From contig DASVPL010000173.1 of the NCBI GenBank assembly GCA_036382905.1, positions 1-12,469 of the forward strand: a DNA stretch of 12,469 nt, read 5' to 3'. Shown piece by piece: positions 5,810-10,912 of the stretch (the stretch's first letter is position 1; every line of letters starts with the position of its first letter). Under the pieces are notes generated by a model that saw only the letters and a program-made list of their open reading frames with translations, was not told where the DNA came from and did not search any database. The position numbers and the translations under genes were made by a program. This DNA is from AC-37 sp036382905 (GTDB taxonomy: Bacteria > Actinomycetota > Thermoleophilia > Solirubrobacterales > Thermoleophilaceae).

Positions 5810-7158
5810 GCGCGCACGAGGCGCGGCCCCTCCGGCGTGTCGCGCACCTCCCAGCCGCGCTCGCGCAGCTCGTCGCGGCGCGCGTCGGCGGTGGCGAAGT
5901 CGCGCTCGGCCCGGGCGGCCTCGCGCTCGGCCAGCAGCCGCTCGGCGTCCGGGTCGGGGGCCTCGTCCTCGGCCTCGAGGAGCTGCTCGAGGCCGAGCAG
6001 CCACAGCATGTCGCGCAGCGCCCCCACGCCGATGCGCTCACCGGCGTCGAGGCGGCGGTTCGCCTCAGCCACCCAGCCGAACAACTCCGCCAGGGCCGCC
6101 GGGGTGTTGAAGTCGTTCGCCAGCGCGTCGAGGAAGCGGCCCTCGTAGGGCTCGATCCCCTCGGTGCCCACCGCCGGATCGAGGCGGCGCACCAGCTCCC
6201 GCACGCGGCGCACGCTGGCGGCGGCCTGGTCGAGGGCGGACGGGGAGAACTCGATCGGCTGGCGGTAGTGGCCGCCGGCGAAGTACATGACGAGGGTGTC
6301 GGTCCCGACCTGGTCGAGGGCCTCGCCGAGCCCGCGGATGTTGCCCACGGACTTCGACATCTTCTCGTCGGCGAAGCGGACCATCCCGTTGTGCATCCAC
6401 AGCCGGGCGAGGGGCTCGCCGCGGCCCGCCTCGGTCTGCGCGATCTCGTTCTCGTGGTGCGGGAACACGAGGTCCGAGCCGCCGCCGTGGATCTCGAAGT
6501 CGAGCCCGAGCAGCTCCTCGGCCATCGCGGAGCACTCGATGTGCCAGCCCGGCCGCCCGCGGCCCCAGGGAGCGTCCCAGGCGGTGTCCTCGCCCTCCTT
6601 CTCCGCCTTCCAGAGCGCGAAGTCGTGGGGCGACTCCTTGTCGCCGCCGACGTCGTCGGGCTCGCCCTGGTCGGCTTCCTCGAGCGAGCGGTTCGAGAGC
6701 TTCCCGTACTCCGCGAAGCTCGCGACCCTGAAGTACACGTCGCCGCGCGACTCGTAGGCGTGGCCGCGATCGACCAGCGCGCCGATCAGCTCCACGATCG
6801 CCGGTACGGTCTCGCTCGCCCTGGGCTCGTGGTCGGGCCGGCCGAGGCCGAGACGGGCGGTGTCGCGCTCGTAGCGCTCGGTCATCTCGCGAGCGAGCTG
6901 CTCGCTCGGCACCCCCGCCTCCCGAGCGGCGTCGTAGATCTTGTCATTGACGTCGGTGACGTTGATGACGAGCGTCGCCGTGTAGCCGCGGTATTCGAGG
7001 AAGCGCTTCAGCAGCGAGAAGACGACGTACGGCCGCGCGTTGCCGACGTGGATCGGCGCGTAGACCGTCGGGCCGCACGCGTAGATGTCGACGCGGCCCT
7101 CCTCGCGGGGAGCGAGCTCGCGCAGCTCGCCGCTCAGGGTGTCGCGAATCGCGATCAC
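5806..7158 (-). CDS. cysS: Cysteinyl-tRNA synthetase
   Basis: Class I aminoacyl-tRNA synthetase that charges tRNA-Cys with cysteine using ATP. The 450 residues are close to the usual 460. The ATP-binding HIGH-type motif is HVGN (37-40) and the second signature KMSKS lies at 266-270. All four zinc ligands that give cysteine specificity are present: Cys28 in YACGPTVY, Cys209 in WHIECSAM, and His234 and Glu238 in HHENE. The C-terminal DALR-like and anticodon-binding part (about 300-450) is intact and ends with a charged Glu/Arg helix. The start is GTG 7158, overlapping the ispF stop as GTGA; the stop overlaps the rlmB start the same way. Actinobacteria often also carry the paralogous mycothiol ligase MshC. 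The presence of the full C-terminal domain and this operon place favour true CysS. Confidence 0.95.
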   Translation of the reverse strand: MIAIRDTLSGELRELAPREEGRVDIYACGPTVYAPIHVGNARPYVVFSLLKRFLEYRGYTATLVINVTDVNDKIYDAAREAGVPSEQLAREMTERYERDTARLGLGRPDHEPRASETVPAIVELIGALVDRGHAYESRGDVYFRVASFAEYGKLSNRSLEEADQGEPDDVGGDKESPHDFALWKAEKEGEDTAWDAPWGRGRPGWHIECSAMAEELLGLDFEIHGGGSDLVFPHHENEIAQTEAGRGEPLARLWMHNGMVRFADEKMSKSVGNIRGLGEALDQVGTDTLVMYFAGGHYRQPIEFSPSALDQAAASVRRVRELVRRLDPAVGTEGIEPYEGRFLDALANDFNTPAALAELFGWVAEANRRLDAGERIGVGALRDMLWLLGLEQLLEAEDEAPDPDAERLLAEREAARAERDFATADARRDELRERGWEVRDTPEGPRLVRA

Positions 7159-7634
7159 GGGCGCTCGAGCGTCGCGACCGCCATCGCGGCGATCCCCTCG
7201 CCGCGGCCGATCCAGCCCATCCCCTCGTTCGTCGTGAACTTGACCCCCACCCGGGCGGCGTCGATCCCGAGCGGCGCCGCCAGCGTCTCGCGGATCCGGT
7301 CGCGATAGGGGCCGAGCCGCGGCGCGTCGCAGACCACCGTCGAGTCCACGTTCGCCACCGCGAAGCCCTGGTCGGAGACGAGCGCGCGCACCTCGTCGAG
7401 CAGCGCGAGCGAGTCGGCGCCGCGGTAGCGCTCGTCGCTGTCAGGGAAGTGCAGGCCGATGTCGCCGAGGCTGGCCGCGCCGAGCACGGCGTCGATGATC
7501 GCGTGCGTGAGGGCGTCCGCGTCCGAGTGGCCCGCGAGCCCGAGCTCGGACTCGACGCGCACGCCGCCGAGGATCAGCGGCCGGCCCTCCACGAGCCGGT
7601 GCGAGTCGTAGCCGATGCCGGTGCGGGCGCTCAC
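7155..7634 (-). CDS. ispF: 2-C-methyl-D-erythritol 2,4-cyclodiphosphate synthase
   Basis: IspF cyclises CDP-methylerythritol phosphate to methylerythritol cyclodiphosphate with release of CMP, in the MEP route to isoprenoid precursors. The 159-residue length is typical of this homotrimeric enzyme. Zinc ligands are Asp10, His12 (GYDSHRL) and His44 (DADALTHAIIDA). The family stretch LGDIGLHFPDSD and the C-terminal KFTTNEGMGWIGRGEGIAA, which forms part of the CDP pocket, are both present. The start is GTG 7634. The frame continues upstream but only as antisense-like Arg/Gly sequence, and the GTGA overlap with the PHP phosphatase stop matches the other junctions in this operon. IspD is encoded one gene upstream. 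The intervening kinase gene ispE is not in the window. Confidence 0.96.
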   Translation of the reverse strand: MSARTGIGYDSHRLVEGRPLILGGVRVESELGLAGHSDADALTHAIIDAVLGAASLGDIGLHFPDSDERYRGADSLALLDEVRALVSDQGFAVANVDSTVVCDAPRLGPYRDRIRETLAAPLGIDAARVGVKFTTNEGMGWIGRGEGIAAMAVATLERP

Positions 7635-8458
7635 CCGAGCGGCTCCAGGCGGCGCTCGCGCCGCTCGAACACCGCGATCTCCCCCACGCCGGCGGACTCG
7701 AGGAACTCGAGTGCCTGGTCGTAGCGGTAGGCGAGGTCGCCCGGCACGTGAGCGTCCGAGGACAGCGCGACCGGCCGTCCGGCCTCCAGGCACATCTCGA
7801 GGAACGCCGGAGCGGGATAGATCTCGCCGGCGGGCTTGCGCAGCCCGGCGGTCGAGACCTCGATGGCCACGTCGGAGTCGGCGATGCCGTCCATCGCGAG
7901 ATCGTAGAAACGGCGCAGGTCCCCATCGGGCTGCGGGCGCTCGCGCCCCCAGACCTTGACCAGATCCGGGTGGGCCAGGATGTCGAACATGCCGCTGCGC
8001 GCGGCCTCGCCGAGGGTCTCGAAGTAGCGCCGCCAGACCTTCTCGGGATCGGTGTGCGTCCATATGTCCCACTCGCCGCGCATGTCGACTGCGGAGTCGC
8101 GCAGGAAGTGCACCGAGCCGACCACGTAGTCCCAGTCGCGCTCCTCGAGCAGGTTCGCCATGCGGTCCTCCGCACCCGGGACGTAGTCGGCCTCGATGCC
8201 GAGCGCGAGCGAGGTCCGGTCGCGGACGAACTCGCAGTAGGCGTCGAGGTCGTCGGTGGCGCTGGCCTGCCAGAACGGGTGGCGCCACACCGACAGCGCC
8301 TGCTCGAAGCGGTGCACGTGCTCGGAGACCCCGAGCGCGCCCACACCGCGCTCGGCCGCGACATCGAGGTAGCGCTCGGCGTTGGCGGTCGTGAAGTACT
8401 CCGCGGCCGTGGCCTCCGGCTCGTCGGGGCGCAGGTGCACGTGGAGGTCGGTCAGCAT
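7631..8458 (-). CDS. PHP-domain phosphatase, histidinol-phosphatase HisK type
   Basis: A 275-residue PHP-superfamily metallo-phosphoesterase. The metal-binding set is complete: His6 and His8 (DLHVH), His47 (SEHVHR), Glu89 in GIEADY, His117 (GSVHF), His163 (LAHPDLVK), and Asp235 and His237 (SSDAH). The EVSTAGLRKPAGEIYP stretch is characteristic of the HisK branch, which dephosphorylates L-histidinol phosphate in histidine synthesis. The start is ATG 8458, overlapping the ispD stop by 7 bp; the longer open frame to 8998 is a shadow of ispD. Its stop overlaps the ispF start by 4 bp, so it is built into the isoprenoid operon with no other his gene in view. It may therefore serve histidine synthesis from an odd location or have another phosphoester substrate. 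Family call is firm, substrate is less so. Confidence 0.87.
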   Translation of the reverse strand: MLTDLHVHLRPDEPEATAAEYFTTANAERYLDVAAERGVGALGVSEHVHRFEQALSVWRHPFWQASATDDLDAYCEFVRDRTSLALGIEADYVPGAEDRMANLLEERDWDYVVGSVHFLRDSAVDMRGEWDIWTHTDPEKVWRRYFETLGEAARSGMFDILAHPDLVKVWGRERPQPDGDLRRFYDLAMDGIADSDVAIEVSTAGLRKPAGEIYPAPAFLEMCLEAGRPVALSSDAHVPGDLAYRYDQALEFLESAGVGEIAVFERRERRLEPLG

Positions 8459-9099
8459 CGGGCCGCCAGCAGCCTCTCGGCCCGCTCGAGGTCGAGCGGC
8501 GTCGTCACCTTCACGTTCTCCGGCGGCGCCTCGACGATCCGCACCGAGCCGCCAGCGGCCTCCACGAGCGACGCGTCGTCGGTCGCGGCGGCGAGCGTCT
8601 CGGCCGGGGCGTCGAGCGCCCGGCGCAGCACGCCGGCGTCGAAGACCTGTGGCGTCTGGATGGCCCACAGCCGCGAGCGATCGAGCGTGCGCTCGACCCG
8701 CATGTCGTCGCCGGCCTCCTTCACAGTGTCGGTCACGCGCGCGGCCGCCACCGCGCCGTCGAAGCCCTCGTGGCGCACGGCCGCCACGCAGTCGTGCACC
8801 AGCTCCGGAGTCACAAACGGGCGCGCGGCGTCGTGCACGACCGCGATCGTCGCCTCGGGCGCCGCGGCCAGGGCGTTCCGAACCGACTCCGAGCGCGAGT
8901 CTCCCCCGGTCACGCGATCGGGCGCAGCGTCCCCGTAGCCCGGCGGTACGGCCACGACCACGCGGTCGCAGACGCGCTCGAGCACCTCGAGGCTCCACTC
9001 GAGCAATGGCCGGCCGGCGCAGACGACGAGCGCCTTGGGGACCCCCTCCCCAAGGCGCTCGCCTCGGCCGGCGGCGGGAACGATGCCGACGACCGTCAA
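8452..9099 (-). CDS. ispD: 2-C-methyl-D-erythritol 4-phosphate cytidylyltransferase
   Basis: IspD couples MEP to CTP giving CDP-methylerythritol and pyrophosphate, the third step of the MEP pathway. The 215 residues carry the CTP-binding loop PAAGRGERLG (8-17) with Lys22 (VPKAL), the SRSESVRNAL nucleotide-recognition stretch (68-77), VHDAARPFV (88-96), the TDTVK segment near 125, and the late PPENVKVTTPLDL motif that contacts the substrate. The start is TTG 9099. No other in-frame start lies between the carD stop and the CTP loop, so this rare start is nearly forced. It lies 13 bp after carD, the only true gap between disA and rlmB, and a ggggtagg stretch in that gap may serve as the ribosome site. 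Its stop overlaps the PHP phosphatase start. Confidence 0.95.
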   Translation of the reverse strand: MTVVGIVPAAGRGERLGEGVPKALVVCAGRPLLEWSLEVLERVCDRVVVAVPPGYGDAAPDRVTGGDSRSESVRNALAAAPEATIAVVHDAARPFVTPELVHDCVAAVRHEGFDGAVAAARVTDTVKEAGDDMRVERTLDRSRLWAIQTPQVFDAGVLRRALDAPAETLAAATDDASLVEAAGGSVRIVEAPPENVKVTTPLDLERAERLLAARC

Positions 9100-9112
9100 C
9101 CTGTGTCTGCGC

Positions 9113-9724
9113 CTACCCCGCCGCGGCGGGTGCGCCGTTGCGCTCGGCGTGGGCGTCCGAGATGAGGCTCTCGAGGTGCTCCTCGGCCTCGCCCTCCTCC
9201 ATGTCGAGCGCGTACATCAGCTCCGACGCGAGGATCTTCTTCGCCCGTGTGTACATCTGCTTCTCGCCGGTCGAGAGGCCCTTGTCCGCCTCGCGGATCG
9301 CGAGGTTGCGGACGACCTCGGCCAGCTCGAACACGTCGCCGGTCTTGATCTTGTCCCGGTTGTGCTTGAAGCGCCGGTTCCAGTTCTTCGGCATCTGGCT
9401 GACGTCGTCGCACAGCACCGCAACCACCTTGCGCACGTCGTCGTCGCCGATGACGCGGCGAAGCCCGGCCTTTCCGGCGTTCTCGCACGGAACCATGACC
9501 GTCATGTCGTTGTGCAGGATCTTGATCGTCAGGTACTCGCGCTTCTCGCCGAGGACCTCCTTCTGCTCCTTCTTCAGGACCTTCCCGGCACCGTGGTGCG
9601 GGTAGACGACCTGGTCACCGATCTTGTAGTCGATGTGCGGAGCCTCGCGCTCGATCTCGAGGTCCTCGACGCTCTGGTCCCAATCGGTCTCGCTAATGGG
9701 GCCCTCCCCTCTCTTCGGTGTCAC
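9113..9724 (-). CDS. carD: CarD-family RNA polymerase-binding transcription factor with N-terminal extension
   Basis: CarD binds the RNA polymerase beta subunit and stabilises the open complex, notably at rRNA promoters. The RNAP-interaction domain (Tudor-like, about 33-100) starts YKIGDQVVYPHHGAGKV. The C-terminal helical DNA-binding domain (about 105-190) has the MPKNWNRRFK stretch with Trp115, equivalent to the mycobacterial Trp that wedges into the transcription bubble, then AEVVRNLAIREADKGLSTGEK. Length is 203 residues against about 160 in mycobacteria, mainly because of an acidic N-terminal extension of some 32 residues. The annotated GTG 9724 overlaps the disA stop as GTGA but has no Shine-Dalgarno. 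A strong in-frame GGGGAGG lies 5 nt before an ATT codon at 9695-9697, an alternative start that would remove 9 residues. The core fold is unaffected either way. Confidence 0.95.
   Translation of the reverse strand: MTPKRGEGPISETDWDQSVEDLEIEREAPHIDYKIGDQVVYPHHGAGKVLKKEQKEVLGEKREYLTIKILHNDMTVMVPCENAGKAGLRRVIGDDDVRKVVAVLCDDVSQMPKNWNRRFKHNRDKIKTGDVFELAEVVRNLAIREADKGLSTGEKQMYTRAKKILASELMYALDMEEGEAEEHLESLISDAHAERNGAPAAAG
9703..9709 (-). promoter_or_regulatory. Internal Shine-Dalgarno near the carD start
   Basis: On the minus strand this reads ggggagg and lies within the first codons of carD as called from GTG 9724. It ends 5 nt before an in-frame ATT (9695-9697). Either it is an accident of a purine-rich segment (Lys-Arg-Gly-Glu-Gly) or carD starts at a rare ATT codon, known for infC elsewhere. 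Confidence 0.4.
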
Positions 9725-10830
9725 GTTTGCAAGTAGCGGTCCACGAGGTTGATCTCCTGCAGGCGGCGAAGGCCCTCGCGGATGTCCTTCGCTCGCAGGT
9801 CCCCGACGCCCTCGACGGCCTCTAGCTCGGCGTCGGTTGCGGCGAGGATCTCGTCCAGCCCCTCGAACACGCCGACGATCGCGCCGATCACGAGCTTTGG
9901 GAGCCTCGGGATCCGGCCGAGTATGCGGTAGCCGCGCGGCGAGACGGGGTGGTCGAGAGTGTTGAGCTTGCGGTCGTAGCCGAGCAGCTCGGCTAGGCGG
10001 CCGAAGTCCAGGAGGTCCTCGTGCGGGAGGCGCGCGAGCTGGTCGACGACCAGCGCGAACTGGTCCTCGCTCTCCTGTGCGATGTAGTCGTGGACGAGCG
10101 ACGCCTTGTCGGACGCGGCACCGATCATCGTCTCCTCGAGTTGCATCTCGATCAGCCGGCCCTCGGTGCCGAGCTCGACGATGTAGCGCTCGATCTCGAC
10201 GGCCATACGGGTCACGAGCTCCGCGCGCTGGAGCACCGTGAGTACGTCGTGGAGCGTGGCGCCGCCCTCGAACTCGAGCGCGGTGAGACGGGTCGAGACC
10301 TGCTCGAGGCGGGTGCGGTACTTCTCGAGGGTCGCGAGCGCCTGGTTGGCCTTCGCGAGGACGACCGGGATCTCCTCGAGCACGTACTTGCCGCCGTCGA
10401 TGTAGAGCGAGACGACGTCACGGCGCTGCGAGACCGCGATCACCAGCGCGCCGGTCTGCTTCGAGACGCGCTCGGCGGTACGGTGACGGGTGCCGGTCTC
10501 GAGCGAGGCGATCGTCGGGTCCGGCATCAGCTGCACGTTCGCCCAGCAGATCTTGGTGGCGTTGGCCGACAGGATGATCGCCCCGTCCATCTTGGCGATC
10601 TGGTAGAGCAGCGCGGGCGTGTAGTCGACCTCGACCTTGATTCCGCCCGAGTAGAGGAACGAGAGGTCCTCGTTGTCGCCGATGCAGATCAGGGCGCCGG
10701 TGCGGGCGTGGAGGATGTGGTCGATCCCCTCGCGCAGCGCCGAACCCGGCGCGACCATCTCCAATGCCTTTACGAGCCGGGGCTCTTGGCGGTGCTCTAG
10801 GTCTACGACCTCGTCCCCAGCATGCTGCAC
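9721..10830 (-). CDS. disA: DNA integrity scanning protein DisA, diadenylate cyclase
   Basis: DisA makes cyclic di-AMP from two ATP and slows when bound to branched DNA, linking DNA integrity to second-messenger level. The 369 residues show the N-terminal DAC domain (about 20-150) with the catalytic DGA (82-84, in KMDGAIILSAN) and RHR (115-117, in TGTRHRTAERV). A long helical spine follows (about 165-290), then a C-terminal helix-hairpin-helix domain (VEGVGDLRAKDIREGL) that binds DNA. All active-site elements are present, so activity is expected. The start is GTG 10830. About 18 residues precede the usual family start, and a later start is possible. A TATAGT hexamer ends 7 nt upstream, suggesting a leaderless mRNA. 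It appears to be the first gene of the operon running through carD, ispD and onward. radA, its usual partner, is absent from the window. Confidence 0.96.
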   Translation of the reverse strand: MQHAGDEVVDLEHRQEPRLVKALEMVAPGSALREGIDHILHARTGALICIGDNEDLSFLYSGGIKVEVDYTPALLYQIAKMDGAIILSANATKICWANVQLMPDPTIASLETGTRHRTAERVSKQTGALVIAVSQRRDVVSLYIDGGKYVLEEIPVVLAKANQALATLEKYRTRLEQVSTRLTALEFEGGATLHDVLTVLQRAELVTRMAVEIERYIVELGTEGRLIEMQLEETMIGAASDKASLVHDYIAQESEDQFALVVDQLARLPHEDLLDFGRLAELLGYDRKLNTLDHPVSPRGYRILGRIPRLPKLVIGAIVGVFEGLDEILAATDAELEAVEGVGDLRAKDIREGLRRLQEINLVDRYLQT

Positions 10831-10837
10831 CTAGCCC

Positions 10838-10843
10838 ACTATA
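10838..10843 (-). promoter_or_regulatory. Probable -10 element (TATAGT) of the disA operon
   Basis: TATAGT on the minus strand differs from the TATAAT consensus at one base and ends 7 nt before GTG 10830. It would start transcription at about the GTG, giving a leaderless message. No recognisable -35 is seen. CarD-type factors commonly help such promoters, and carD is the second gene of this operon. Confidence 0.5.
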
Positions 10844-10852
10844 CGGCAAGTC

Positions 10853-10865
10853 GCCGCACTTTGCG
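10853..10865. other. Short inverted repeat upstream of the disA -10
   Basis: ccgca and tgcgg flank a 3-nt centre (ccgcactttgcgg). The repeat lies about where the -35 region of the disA promoter should be, and 48 bp past the stop of the upstream Calx-beta gene. It may be an operator or a small hairpin ending the upstream transcript; no T-run follows. Confidence 0.3.
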
Positions 10866-10912
10866 GGGCATTTTCGGCTCTGTAGTGCCTATTTGCAGGG
10901 ATTATGTGCGGT

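Noticed and set aside
5810..6004. N-terminal extension of RlmB
   Set aside because: Arg/Gly/Ala low-complexity sequence overlapping cysS; GTG 5809 gives the canonical domain start and a GTGA overlap.
8459..8998. N-terminal extension of the PHP phosphatase
   Set aside because: It is an out-of-frame shadow of ispD; the PHP domain begins at ATG 8458.
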